NCBI GenBank assembly: GCA_934632155.1 | Contig: CAKTXZ010000012.1 | Span: 1 to 64,000, forward strand | DNA length: 64,000 bases | DNA from: an uncultured Clostridia bacterium | GTDB taxonomy: Bacteria > Bacillota > Clostridia > Christensenellales > Aristaeellaceae | Direction of reading: 5' to 3' | Shown here: in pieces, positions 7,692 through 15,687 of the stretch | Layout: the number at the start of each line of letters is the position of its first letter | How positions within the stretch are numbered: the first letter of the stretch is position 1 | Notes under the pieces: model-generated | The model's database searches: none | Seen by the model: only the letters and a program-made list of their open reading frames with translations | Told to the model about the DNA's origin: nothing | Translations under genes and position numbers: made by a program

Positions 7692-8405
7692 TTATAGTTT
7701 TTTTCGTTCTGCATCCATCCAATGCAGCAGTCCGCGAACGCTTCTTTCCGGCGGATGCAGCGCAAATTCCCGCTCCAGTATATCGCCCAGATAATGCGCG
7801 TCGGAGGAATGCAGAATATGCCGTCCCTCCAACGGCTCCGGCGCGCAGGGAAGCGCGCGCCAGACCTCCACCGCCGAAAAGGCGGGCGTTTCCGGCATGA
7901 ACCCAAGGTTCATCAGCAGCCCGTTTGCGCCGCGGTTGATATGCGCGGGAACCGGAACGCCCCCATAGCCCCGAACCAAATGCGCGCATTCGGTCAGCGA
8001 CAGGTCGGTCGCGCCGATGAGCAGCGCCTCCTCGGCGCCGATCACGCGATCGTTTGCATCCAGAATCAGCTGCTCGCCAAAGAGCGCGGGTTTGTTTTTT
8101 TGTGTTGGAAGGTGCGCCCGAAGCGTTTCACCGCAGGCAACGGCGGAGCGTAGATCGGGAAAATAACCGAGCAGGTGCACTTCCTCACGCGTGGTGATTT
8201 CCATCGCCGGAACCAGAAGCACGCCGTAGGCGTCGGCAATTTCCTGCGCCGCCGGAAGATTCAAGGCAGAATTGTGATCGGCAATCGCCACTGCGTCCAG
8301 CCCCTTGAGCGCCGCCATGCCCAGAATGTTGCCGGGGGTCATATCGGCGTCGCCGCAGGGCGAAAGGCAGGAATGGATGTGCAGATCGACAAACATTTCA
8401 GGCAT
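7692..8405 (-). CDS. PHP-domain metal-dependent phosphoesterase
   Basis: The 237-residue protein has the PHP metal-binding motifs in order: DLHIHSCLSPCGD, ADHNSALN, ALEI-type PAMEITTREE, and HSSDAH near the end. PHP proteins of this size hydrolyse phosphoesters such as nucleoside bisphosphates or histidinol phosphate. The substrate here is unknown. The start overlaps the end of the preceding DRTGG gene by 8 bases, so the two are coupled. It follows the hydrogenase-like gene cluster in the order seen in other Clostridia as I recall, which suggests a signalling or nucleotide role. Confidence 0.85.
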   Translation of the reverse strand: MPEMFVDLHIHSCLSPCGDADMTPGNILGMAALKGLDAVAIADHNSALNLPAAQEIADAYGVLLVPAMEITTREEVHLLGYFPDLRSAVACGETLRAHLPTQKNKPALFGEQLILDANDRVIGAEEALLIGATDLSLTECAHLVRGYGGVPVPAHINRGANGLLMNLGFMPETPAFSAVEVWRALPCAPEPLEGRHILHSSDAHYLGDILEREFALHPPERSVRGLLHWMDAERKKL

Positions 8406-8754
8406 GCCCGCCGCCTCTGGCAGGGACGCCGGCCGCTGCCATTCGCCCGCAGATTGCGTAAGCCGAAAGCGGACTTTTCAGAACGCAAAGCCCCTCCGCC
8501 TGCGCTTTTTCAAGGCTGGCCTGCTCCATGTCGATATCCTCCGGCATAATCACGCACGCCATCTCCGCCAGCACGGCGACGGCGACGACGTTCATGTGCG
8601 TCTGCACCGTGACCCACGCCATGCCCTCCTCGCCGTGCGCCATGACCCATGACAGCAGGTCGCACGTATAGCCGCAGCGAACCTCGCGCTCAACCGGAAC
8701 GCCGGGCGTCATGTTCACAGCGTCCAGCAGGGGAATCAATTCGGCGATTCTCAT
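8398..8754 (-). CDS. DRTGG-domain-like protein (second copy)
   Basis: A 118-residue single-domain protein similar in layout to the DRTGG protein at 10523-10894. Both have a central beta-alpha core (here AWVTVQTHMNVVAVAVLAEMACVIMPED) and a C-terminal GLCVLKSPLSAYAICGRM, matching GLCVITTPVTAFTACGLL in the other copy. DRTGG domains are putative ligand-binding modules found beside CBS and HPr-kinase-like domains. GAGG lies 8 bases before ATG 8754. It sits between the hydrogenase-like gene and the PHP gene, overlapping the latter. Confidence 0.75.
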   Translation of the reverse strand: MRIAELIPLLDAVNMTPGVPVEREVRCGYTCDLLSWVMAHGEEGMAWVTVQTHMNVVAVAVLAEMACVIMPEDIDMEQASLEKAQAEGLCVLKSPLSAYAICGRMAAAGVPARGGGHA

Positions 8755-8770
8755 TTTTCATTCCTCTTTC

Positions 8771-10078
8771 TTATTCATGCTTGGTCTGCGCCAGCTCCAC
8801 CATTTGCTGCGCCATAACCTTCAGCTGCTCACGCAGCTTGTGAATACAATCCATTTCCCCAAAATATCCGCGAACAATATCCTCGGCAAAGGTACGGCAG
8901 GTGGGGGAGCCGCACGAGCCGCAGTCATAGCCGGGCAGTTCGCCCAGAATCTGGTTCATTCGCTCCATTTTCTGCATGGCGACGGCCAGATTTTCATCCA
9001 GCTGCATGACGCTGTTGGGGGCGATGGGCTTATCGTGATAGAGCGGATATTTGGTCATCATGGAGGCGGGGACGCTTTCGGTCGGCCGCCGCTTGTTTCC
9101 TTGATCGAACAGCTTTCGAATGGCGTTCTTGGCTACATAATTGTTTTCAAACGTCAGCGGGCCGCCGACGCAGCCGCCCATGCAGGCCGCGCCCTCGAAA
9201 AATACTAAATCGCTCAGCCGATTGTTTTCAATTTCCTCCAGCACGCGAATGACATTTTGAATGCCGTCGACCGCCAGCGAATTTTCGGGGCAGACCGCGG
9301 AGGATTCGCCGTTGCTTGCCGCCCAGCCGACGCCGTAGGCCGTGGCGCAGGTGTCCTCCGTATCGCAGGCCGCGCCGCCGTGAATATGCGGAAGCAGCAG
9401 GCCGTAGATTTCCATCATGGAAATCGCGCCGTCCACCGCGGATTTTTCCTGCCCGATGGGGCTGCGGATGGCGGTCATTTTCGCGGGACAGGGCGTAATA
9501 AAAAATACGCCGACGTCCTCCGGGGAGCAGTCGCGACTTCGGCAGAATTCCTGCCGCGCGATCATGGCGGCTACTTCCATCGGCTGGCGTACGTCGACGA
9601 TGTGGGGAATCAGGTCGGGAAAGCGCACCTGAATCAGCCGCACTACGGCGGGACAGGCAGAGGATATCAGCGGCCGGGGAAGGCCGGGCTCCCGCAGCTT
9701 TTGCGCGATGGCGCGGCTGACGACGTCCGCTCCGCGCGCAACCTCGAACACGTCGTCAAAGCCGATCGCGCGCAGCGCCTGAAGAATCGGGCCGATTCGA
9801 CGCAGGCTTTTGAATTGCCCGTAGAGCGACGGGGCGGGCAGCGCGATTGCGTATCGAAAACCGTGAACGGCGCTGATATCGTCCGTTACGGCAACCTTGG
9901 CGTGATAATCGCAGATACGAATGCATTCGCCGCAGTCAATGCAGCGCTCGTTCATGATGTGCGCGCGTCCGCTGCGCACGCGAATCGCTTCGGTCGGGCA
10001 ATGCTTCAGGCAATTCGTGCACCCCTTGCAGCGGCTTTTATCCAACCGTACGGAATGATAGCGTTTTGCTTGCTCCAT
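8771..10078 (-). CDS. [FeFe]-hydrogenase-like iron-sulfur protein, putative sensory type
   Basis: A 435-residue protein. Residues 10-60 form a two-cluster ferredoxin (CKGCTNCLKHCP, CIDCGECIRICD). Residues 80-340 form the hydrogenase large-subunit-like domain. Residues 385-411 form an RnfB-type Fe-S motif (CGSCGSPTCR, then a distant Cys). H-cluster ligand cysteines are kept in SSACPAV (C142), ITPCPAK (C197) and AACMGGC (C299, C303). The first Cys of the usual TSCCP, used for proton transfer, is Ala, and the Glu after MPCxxK is missing. No CO/CN-cluster maturases are nearby. This fits the putative sensory or non-catalytic groups rather than a hydrogen-producing enzyme. The flanking DRTGG and HATPase genes also point to signalling. 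Confidence 0.85.
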   Translation of the reverse strand: MEQAKRYHSVRLDKSRCKGCTNCLKHCPTEAIRVRSGRAHIMNERCIDCGECIRICDYHAKVAVTDDISAVHGFRYAIALPAPSLYGQFKSLRRIGPILQALRAIGFDDVFEVARGADVVSRAIAQKLREPGLPRPLISSACPAVVRLIQVRFPDLIPHIVDVRQPMEVAAMIARQEFCRSRDCSPEDVGVFFITPCPAKMTAIRSPIGQEKSAVDGAISMMEIYGLLLPHIHGGAACDTEDTCATAYGVGWAASNGESSAVCPENSLAVDGIQNVIRVLEEIENNRLSDLVFFEGAACMGGCVGGPLTFENNYVAKNAIRKLFDQGNKRRPTESVPASMMTKYPLYHDKPIAPNSVMQLDENLAVAMQKMERMNQILGELPGYDCGSCGSPTCRTFAEDIVRGYFGEMDCIHKLREQLKVMAQQMVELAQTKHE

Positions 10079-10097
10079 GACGGCACGCCTGCTTTCT

Positions 10098-10526
10098 TCA
10101 GCGGTTCAGAAGAAACTGCATGCGAATGCGCGTTCCTTCGCCCATTTTGCTTTGAATATCGAATTCGTCTGCATTTCTTTTCATGTTGGGAAGCCCCATG
10201 CCGGCTCCGAAGCCAAGCGCGCGCGCTTCCTCGTTGGCGGTGGAATAGCCCTCGCGCATCGCCAGCGCGATATCCGGAATGCCTGGCCCGCGATCCTCCG
10301 AAATCAGGCGAACACTTGCTTCATCGACCTCCAGCGTCATGGTTCCGCCCAGCGAATGAATAACCAGATTGAGCTCTACCTCATAAGAGGCGACGGCAAC
10401 GCGGCGAAGCGTCATGCCGCCGACGCCTAGCTGCTTCAGCCGGCGCTTGATGTCGGCGGAAACCTCGCCGGCGCGTGTGTAATCGCCCGCCGCTACGGGG
10501 TATTCGGCACGCATCAGCGCGTTCAT
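10098..10526 (-). CDS. RsbW-like ATP-binding protein (GHKL family)
   Basis: A 142-residue stand-alone HATPase domain. It has a YEVELNLVIHS N-box-like segment, EDRGPGIPDI (G1 box) and GFGAGMGLPNMKRNAD (G2 box), as in anti-sigma kinases RsbW and SpoIIAB. No histidine phosphoacceptor domain is present. The start at 10526 has GGAGG 7 bases upstream and overlaps the DRTGG gene stop by 4 bases (ATGA). In this operon it probably transmits a redox or ligand signal between the DRTGG and hydrogenase-like proteins. The partner is not known. Confidence 0.85.
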   Translation of the reverse strand: MNALMRAEYPVAAGDYTRAGEVSADIKRRLKQLGVGGMTLRRVAVASYEVELNLVIHSLGGTMTLEVDEASVRLISEDRGPGIPDIALAMREGYSTANEEARALGFGAGMGLPNMKRNADEFDIQSKMGEGTRIRMQFLLNR

Positions 10527-10894
10527 TGCGTCTCCTCCTTCGGCCATTGGATGGGAACGCCGCGAAGACCCGCTTCATACAGCAGGCCGCAGGCTGTGAA
10601 GGCGGTGACGGGCGTGGTGATTACGCAAAGCCCCTGCGTCTGCGCCTGCGCGAGGATGTCGTCGGTCGGCACCTTACCGCGCGCAAAAACCAGACACTTC
10701 AAATCCAGCATATCGGCCGTGCGAATCACGTGCGGATTGGTCAGGCCGGTAATCAACACGGTTTTTTCATTGACAAAGGCCAGCACGTCGCTCATCAGAT
10801 CTGAGCAGCAGGCGGTGTAAACCGGGGTATCCAGCTTATCTGCGCCGCAGAGCACCTGCGCGCGCAGGAGGCGAACCATATCTCCGATCGTCAC
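10523..10894 (-). CDS. DRTGG-domain protein (first copy)
   Basis: A 123-residue single-domain protein with a GTG start; GAGGGA lies 6 bases upstream. The sequence VLITGLTNPHVIRTADMLDLKCLVFARG followed by GLCVITTPVTAFTACGLL is the fold seen in DRTGG proteins linked to clostridial hydrogenase-like genes. It is the first gene of the operon, behind a near-consensus promoter, and overlaps the HATPase gene by 4 bases. A small-molecule binding role is inferred only. Confidence 0.78.
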   Translation of the reverse strand: MTIGDMVRLLRAQVLCGADKLDTPVYTACCSDLMSDVLAFVNEKTVLITGLTNPHVIRTADMLDLKCLVFARGKVPTDDILAQAQTQGLCVITTPVTAFTACGLLYEAGLRGVPIQWPKEETQ

Positions 10895-10943
10895 GGCGAA
10901 TCCCTCGCTTGCACGGTGTTATTTGATATTCCTTCCGAGTATA

Positions 10944-10972
10944 AATATATCGTGTTTGCCTGACCTTGTCAA
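10944..10972 (-). promoter_or_regulatory. SigA-type promoter for the DRTGG-hydrogenase-like operon
   Basis: On the minus strand a perfect TTGACA (10972-10967), 17 bases, then TATATT (10949-10944). The GTG start is 50 bases further on. Confidence 0.85.
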
Positions 10973-11042
10973 CCGAAAAAACGGAAAACGCAGGGCGCAG
11001 GTGATCGGGCGCGAAAGCCTGTGCTCAAGCGCAAATTTTCAC

Positions 11043-11071
11043 TTGACAGATTTCCTTTCCGCATCTATACT
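11043..11071 (+). promoter_or_regulatory. SigA-type promoter for tRNA-Leu
   Basis: TTGACA (11043-11048), 17 bases, TATACT (11066-11071). The tRNA starts 16 bases beyond the -10 box. Confidence 0.88.
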
Positions 11072-11086
11072 ACATGTGTTTGCTGT

Positions 11087-11174
11087 GCCGGTGTGTTGGA
11101 ATTGGCAGACGAGGCGGACTCAAAATCCGTTGGGCTCATAACCCGTGCGGGTTCGACCCCCGCCACCGGCACCA
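11087..11174 (+). tRNA. tRNA-Leu (anticodon CAA)
   Basis: Class II tRNA with acceptor GCCGGTG paired to CACCGGC, discriminator A and encoded CCA. The anticodon loop CTCAAAA gives CAA. A long variable arm precedes the GGTTCGACCC T-arm. Confidence 0.96.
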
Positions 11175-11184
11175 TGCTTTCAAG

Positions 11185-11222
11185 GCGCGCAGGCTCTTGC
11201 AGCAAAGGGCTTGCGCGCTTTT
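11185..11222 (+). terminator. Rho-independent terminator after tRNA-Leu
   Basis: GCGCGCA pairs with TGCGCGC, with further GC pairs inside, followed by TTTT. Confidence 0.65.
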
Positions 11223-11321
11223 CTGTCGGCGCTCTGAAGCGTGCTTATTTCATGGAGCAAAACGCCGTCTTTACGTCGCTTGGAGATTTCCTCGCGGCGC
11301 GAAGAATCTTTTGGTTTTGAT

Positions 11322-11350
11322 TTGACGGAATGGAAGGAATATGCTATAAT
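11322..11350 (+). promoter_or_regulatory. SigA-type promoter for yebC
   Basis: TTGACG (11322-11327), 17 bases, TATAAT (11345-11350). The yebC start codon is 45 bases downstream. Confidence 0.85.
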
Positions 11351-11394
11351 GAATCGAATTTTGAATGCTTTCATTCCTACAGGGGGGATTATCA

Positions 11395-12141
11395 ATGTCC
11401 GGACATTCCAAGTGGCACAATATTCAAGCGAAAAAAGGCAAAACCGACGCTGCGCGCGGCAAGATTTTTACCAAGATCGGCCGTGAAATTGCCATCGCCG
11501 TGCGCGAGGGCGGCGCAAACCCCGAATCCAACAGCAAGCTGAAGGATATTATCGCCAAAGCGAAGGCGAACAACATGCCCAACGATAATATTCAGCGCAG
11601 CATTAAAAAGGCTGCCGGCGAAGGCTCGGGCGCGAATTATGAGGAAATTACCTATGAAGGATACGCCCCCGGCGGCGTGGCCATTATTGCCCAGATCGTT
11701 ACCGATAACCGTAACCGTACCTCCAGCGACGTTCGCCACATCTTTGACAAAAACGGCGGCTCACTCGGAACGCCCGGTTCTGTTAGCTATATGTTCGACC
11801 ATAAGGGCATGATTGTCATTGAGCGCGAGCCCGGCATGGACGAGGACGAAATGATGATGACCGCGCTGGACGCCGGTGCGGAGGACATGAAGGTTCAGGA
11901 CGACGCGTTCGAAATCTATACCGCGCCCAATGATTTTTCCGCCGTCCGCGAAAAGCTGGAAAGCGCGGGCTATGCCTTCCTTTCCGCCGACAAGCAGATG
12001 ATTCCGCAGAACACTGTCGCTATCGACGATCCGGATACGCTGAACAAGGTGCAAAAGCTGTTGGATATGCTGGATGATAACGACGATGTGACGGAAGTGT
12101 ACCACAACGCCGAATTGCCGGAGGAAGAGGAAGAAGAGTAA
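11395..12141 (+). CDS. yebC: YebC/PmpR/TACO1 family protein
   Basis: The 248-residue product begins MSGHSKWHNIQAKKGKTDAARGK, the signature of the YebC family. The central NRNRTSSDVRHIFDKNGGSLG and the acidic C-terminal tail are also typical. The family was described as transcriptional regulators; more recent work ties it to translation, including easing ribosome stalling at proline runs. A GGGGGG box precedes ATG 11395. A longer reading from 11365 runs through the ribosome site and is unlikely. It has its own promoter and is followed 27 bases later by a secreted C39-like protein gene. Confidence 0.95.
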   Translation: MSGHSKWHNIQAKKGKTDAARGKIFTKIGREIAIAVREGGANPESNSKLKDIIAKAKANNMPNDNIQRSIKKAAGEGSGANYEEITYEGYAPGGVAIIAQIVTDNRNRTSSDVRHIFDKNGGSLGTPGSVSYMFDHKGMIVIEREPGMDEDEMMMTALDAGAEDMKVQDDAFEIYTAPNDFSAVREKLESAGYAFLSADKQMIPQNTVAIDDPDTLNKVQKLLDMLDDNDDVTEVYHNAELPEEEEEE

Positions 12142-12168
12142 CCTTCCTTTCCCGCTCAGGAGGCTCAT

Positions 12169-13011
12169 ATGCGCGTTTCTCGGGTAAGACGTGCGCTGGT
12201 TTATATGCTTTGCGTTTTCCTGCTGGGGAACGCGCATATTTGCTTTGCCGATGATTTGACAATCGTAGAAGCATACTTTTCACAGGCTGAGGGCTATTCC
12301 AGCGTTGTGAGCGTTCCCGAAAAAGGGGAGATGCGCTATTACGCGCAGAACGATCCGCTGTGGATGGCGCTTTGCTATGAAAAGGAAGATACGCAGACGC
12401 GCCGTCCCTTCCGCGATTCCGGCTGCTGCCCGACGGCGCTGGCCATGGCCATGGCGAATCTTCTGCCGGAGGCAGAGCTAATGCGCATCGCCGATTTCGG
12501 CAAGCGTGATTATTCCCTTTGCACGTGCTCCGTTAATCAGTCGCGCTGCAATCATCGCCATGCGCGCTATAGCCTTACGTCGCAGCGCGATTTCGTTCGC
12601 TTTCTGCCGCTTGTCATCGGCGACTTCGCCGCCGGAAATAATACCTTTGGCGTTTATAGCCGTTCAACCGCTGCCGGCACCGGGACAGGCTTTATTCGCC
12701 GCATTGCCGAGGTTTACGGCGTTAAGATGCAGTTTACCTCAAGCTTTGATGAGGCGACGGCGGCAATGAAGGACGGCGCGTCCGTGATCGCGCTGGCGGG
12801 CGCGGGCGGCGCCTTTACGGACGTGGGCCACTATGTTTTTCTTGCGCATAGCGATGGCGAACGGCTGTATGTTCTGGATCCTTTGCGCCGCGAGGTATAC
12901 AAAACCAACCAAGCCGGGCGACTGGAGATTCTGCAGCCCGGGCTTGTCGCACTGCGGCTGGATCAGATCGGCGCGGCGCGTTTCAGTAATTTCATTGTTT
13001 TTTCTCTGTAA
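12169..13011 (+). CDS. Secreted C39-like papain-fold peptidase
   Basis: The 280-residue protein has a signal peptide (RALVYMLCVFLLGNAHICFA, cleavage likely near residue 27). It then carries a Peptidase_C39_2-like domain: YYAQNDPLW, SGCCPTALAMAMANL with the candidate nucleophile Cys at 86-87, the His in VGHYVFLAH (221) and the Asp in YVLDP (237). It should act outside the membrane as a cysteine peptidase or amidase. An insertion at 118-131 (CTC...CNHRH) adds three Cys and two His and could bind metal. GGAGG lies 6 bases before ATG. It is probably co-transcribed with yebC and converges on spoIVFB. Confidence 0.75.
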   Translation: MRVSRVRRALVYMLCVFLLGNAHICFADDLTIVEAYFSQAEGYSSVVSVPEKGEMRYYAQNDPLWMALCYEKEDTQTRRPFRDSGCCPTALAMAMANLLPEAELMRIADFGKRDYSLCTCSVNQSRCNHRHARYSLTSQRDFVRFLPLVIGDFAAGNNTFGVYSRSTAAGTGTGFIRRIAEVYGVKMQFTSSFDEATAAMKDGASVIALAGAGGAFTDVGHYVFLAHSDGERLYVLDPLRREVYKTNQAGRLEILQPGLVALRLDQIGAARFSNFIVFSL

Positions 13012-13087
13012 CGGAAGCGCTTTTTGCCGCAGGCGGTTGATTTGAAAATGGGATGGCGGGTTCCTTTTCCAAAGGGATTCGCTTGTG

Positions 13088-13975
13088 TTATTGCGCCCTT
13101 TCCCGCGTTTCTAAGGCTTCCTTCGCCGTTAGGGCGCTTTGACGCAGCAGCCCTTCGCAAATGCTGGCTTCATCCAGCGTGCCAAGGGATCGCATGCCAT
13201 CCTCGGCAAGCACGATAACGCGATGATAGCGTCCGGCGCGCATGCAGGGCAAAAGCGCCCGAAGCTGTGTGCCGCCCGATACCGCCAGCCATAAAACGGG
13301 CAACACTGTTCCGCTGGCCAGCTTTTCGCGTCGTCCAATTAATCGGCTGACATAGCACGTCAGCCCCTGCCGCTTCTCTACTGTCGCCGTGTAGATGAGA
13401 AAAAGCCCGGCAAGCGCGGGGGCAAATTGAAGCTCCTTTTGCCAAGCTAACCAGAACGAAAGCGCGCACAAAGCGGCACCGAATAAATATGAAAGCGCTG
13501 TCAGGAAGCGCGTCACGCGCTGATAGGGCAGCAGGCGGGAAAGCGCCGCGCGCGCCATCCGTCCGCCGTCCAGCGGAAGGACGGGCAGCAGATTAACTGC
13601 CAGCAGCAATGCGTTATTCCGCACAAGCATAGCGGCCAGCGCATACCCCAGCAGTCCCTGCTCGTAGAGGCTGGCGGCCAGAACGCAGCCCAGCAGACTA
13701 AATACAGGCCCGCCGGCCGCCAGCAGGAAAGCCTTGACCGGCGCGAGCGCCTCCGCCTCGTGAATCGCGATGATCGCACCGCAGGGGGCAATCTCTATTT
13801 CCTCAATCGGAAGCCGCATGATTCTTGCCGCCAGCCAATGTCCGGCCTCGTGCGCGCCAAGCGCCAGCAGCGCGGCCAGCACGCTTGAAGCGCCGTTTAC
13901 ATGCAGCGCGCAAACCAGCAGAAGCGGCAGCAGCGGGTGAAACCGCACCCCGATTTTTCCAATGCGCAGCGTCAT
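13088..13975 (-). CDS. spoIVFB: Site-2 metalloprotease, SpoIVFB-type
   Basis: An intramembrane zinc protease of family M50B. It has HEAGH (residues 42-46) for zinc binding and NLLPVLPLDGGRM with the third ligand Asp at about 136. It has about six hydrophobic segments and a cytoplasmic C-terminal region that resembles a worn CBS-like domain. SpoIVFB releases SigK from its pro-form in the mother cell. The gene overlaps the stop of the SpoIVFA-like gene by 4 bases (ATGA), the same pair order as in Bacillus, which supports the name. It converges on the C39-like gene. Confidence 0.88.
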   Translation of the reverse strand: MTLRIGKIGVRFHPLLPLLLVCALHVNGASSVLAALLALGAHEAGHWLAARIMRLPIEEIEIAPCGAIIAIHEAEALAPVKAFLLAAGGPVFSLLGCVLAASLYEQGLLGYALAAMLVRNNALLLAVNLLPVLPLDGGRMARAALSRLLPYQRVTRFLTALSYLFGAALCALSFWLAWQKELQFAPALAGLFLIYTATVEKRQGLTCYVSRLIGRREKLASGTVLPVLWLAVSGGTQLRALLPCMRAGRYHRVIVLAEDGMRSLGTLDEASICEGLLRQSALTAKEALETRERAQ

Positions 13976-14643
13976 GGCTTTTGCGCCGTATGCTCAAGCG
14001 CAGCGCTTGGATCAATGGATTTTCCGGCGCGCTGAACCTCGATGATGGTTTGCCGGTTCATCAGCGGCGCGCCAATAACCGCGCCCTGCGCGACAACCTC
14101 GCCTTCATGAACGCTCAGCTCGGCCAGATTATAATATAGTGTTTCCAGTCCATCCGTCTGCCGAACGCGAACGATACGTTCTTCGCCGTTCCCGTGCGCG
14201 GTGGCGACGACCTCGCCCTCCATTATGGCGCAGACGGCCTCGCCCTCGTTCGCGTAGCCAAGATACGGCTCGGAAAGCGACCATGCGTGCACCAGCGCGC
14301 CGACGCATGGCTTGGCATATTTTGCATCCGACGCAGCCTCAAAAAAAACTGACACGGTTTCCGGAAGCATGCGCGAAACAAAGCTGATTTTACCCAGACG
14401 ATCTTCCCAGTTATCCTCGACAAGCTCCTTGGCGGCAGTCAGCAGCGTTTGGCCGGAAGGCAGGCGCGCGTTTCGGGCCGATACTACGGCAATCAACAGC
14501 AGCATGGCGACGGCGGCGTTGCGGGCAAAGCGCTCGCCGAAGGAAGAACGCGGAGCGGGGGAAAGGTATTCCGGCTCCTGCGGCGACTTATGCGAAGCTT
14601 CCATCGTCTCGCACGGCGTTACATCGCGGGTTGACTTAATCAT
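13972..14643 (-). CDS. spoIVFA: SpoIVFA-like M23-fold membrane protein
   Basis: A 223-residue protein with a proline-rich N-terminal cytoplasmic part and one membrane helix (AAVAMLLLIAVVSA). A C-terminal lysostaphin/M23-like domain follows (EGEVVATAHGNGEERIVRV, then LYYNLAELSVHEGEVVAQGAVIG). The HxH metal motif of active M23 enzymes is replaced (YYNL), as in SpoIVFA, which binds and inhibits SpoIVFB and is cut by SpoIVB. The start at 14643 has AGGAGG at 8-base spacing; an upstream ATG overlaps that ribosome site. It is divergent from rnhA. No clear SigE promoter could be fixed by eye. Confidence 0.85.
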   Translation of the reverse strand: MIKSTRDVTPCETMEASHKSPQEPEYLSPAPRSSFGERFARNAAVAMLLLIAVVSARNARLPSGQTLLTAAKELVEDNWEDRLGKISFVSRMLPETVSVFFEAASDAKYAKPCVGALVHAWSLSEPYLGYANEGEAVCAIMEGEVVATAHGNGEERIVRVRQTDGLETLYYNLAELSVHEGEVVAQGAVIGAPLMNRQTIIEVQRAGKSIDPSAALEHTAQKP

Positions 14644-14713
14644 GGCGGACGCCTCCTTTATGCCCAAAACTATGCGAAAGGGCTATAAATCATGCATAGC
14701 GGACGAACAGGAA

Positions 14714-14742
14714 TTGAATTTCCAAGCTGAATGTGGTATAGT
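14714..14742 (+). promoter_or_regulatory. SigA-type promoter for rnhA
   Basis: TTGAAT (14714-14719), 17 bases, TATAGT (14737-14742), 40 bases before the start codon. Confidence 0.75.
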
Positions 14743-14781
14743 AGCAAGTACACGGGATCAGGAAAGCGAGGAGCATTTTTC

Positions 14782-15294
14782 ATGAGCGAGAGCCTTAAGA
14801 GGGTGGATATTTTTACGGACGGCGCATGCTCGGGAAATCCGGGGCCGGGCGGCTGGGCGGCCATTTTGCGCTACGGCGCGCACGAAATGGAGATTAGCGG
14901 AAGCATGCCGCAAACCACGAACAACCGAATGGAGGTTTTCGCGGTTATCAGCGCGCTGGGAAAGCTGAAGACGCGCTGCAGCGTAACCGTTTATTCCGAT
15001 TCGGCTTATCTTATCAACGCGTTTAATCAGCACTGGCTCGACGGCTGGAAAAAGAACGGCTGGAAAAACAGCGAAGGAAAACCGGTTGAAAATCAGGATC
15101 TATGGCGGCTTTTGCTGCTTACGATTCAGAAAAAAGGGCACGTCATGGCCTTCCGGAAGGTTAAGGGCCATGCGGATCATCCCGAAAACAACCGATGCGA
15201 CGAGCTGGCGCGCGCGGCAATTCATCAGCATCTGCAGCATAACCCGGATTTGGGCGATGCGGAGCATTTTGCCGTCGTGCATTCGCAGGAATGA
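14782..15294 (+). CDS. rnhA: Ribonuclease HI
   Basis: Cleaves the RNA strand of RNA-DNA hybrids. The 170-residue protein has the four acidic catalytic residues: Asp in FTDGACSGNPGPGGW (D13), Glu in TTNNRMEVF (E51), Asp in YSDSAYL (D73), and Asp in NNRCDELA. The basic handle region WLDGWKKNGWKNSEGKPV is also present. GAGGAG precedes ATG 14782; the longer reading from 14731 would overlap the promoter. A second ORF starts inside its 3' end in the +1 frame and encodes a zinc-ribbon-like tail. Confidence 0.95.
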   Translation: MSESLKRVDIFTDGACSGNPGPGGWAAILRYGAHEMEISGSMPQTTNNRMEVFAVISALGKLKTRCSVTVYSDSAYLINAFNQHWLDGWKKNGWKNSEGKPVENQDLWRLLLLTIQKKGHVMAFRKVKGHADHPENNRCDELARAAIHQHLQHNPDLGDAEHFAVVHSQE

Positions 15295-15439
15295 AGCGCT
15301 GCCAAAGGCGGAGCGCCTGCGCAGCTGCGCCCGGTGCGGCGAGAGAATTTTCCCCAGTATGTTCAAGGCGTTTTCGCAATTCGCTGTTGACAGCACAGAG
15401 GGTCTTGGTCTTTGCCGAAAGTGCAATTTTCCTTTATGA
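15269..15439 (+). CDS. Possible small zinc-ribbon protein overlapping rnhA
   Basis: In the +1 frame relative to rnhA, a TTG at 15269 (GGAG 4 bases upstream) opens 56 codons. They contain CARCGERIFPSMFKAF and LCRKCNFPL, a C-x2-C-x25-C-x2-C arrangement like a treble-clef or zinc ribbon. The protein-like composition continues past the rnhA stop, whereas the other frames there look random. It may be a coupled small gene, an rnhA extension reached by frameshift, or the end of a worn gene. I do not recognise the family. Confidence 0.4.
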   Translation: MPSCIRRNEALPKAERLRSCARCGERIFPSMFKAFSQFAVDSTEGLGLCRKCNFPL

Positions 15440-15687
15440 AAGAGGGGGAAACGGCAACCAGACATTGCAGATTTTTAGGCCCTTCATCGGTCGGCTATCT
15501 TTGGGGAGGGGAAAAAAGAAACGCCGAAGACGGCCTCGCCGACCGTCGCTTCAAGTCACGCCCCCAATCTCTGTAGCAAGGCAAAAGCCGCTTGAATTGT
15601 CCGAAACGATCCCGGGGATCAGCTTGAAAAGGCTTATAATATCGTCGCGATCTCCTGCAATCTGGACAAAAAAACAGAGAAAGCGTG

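Noticed and set aside
8771..10078. The hydrogenase-like gene as a true hydrogen-producing hydrogenase
   Set aside because: The proton-transfer Cys and a conserved Glu are replaced, and the signalling-type neighbours argue against a catabolic enzyme.
13012..13087. A terminator between the convergent C39-like and spoIVFB genes
   Set aside because: The gap has A/T-rich pieces, but I could not draw a stem with a following T-run on either strand.
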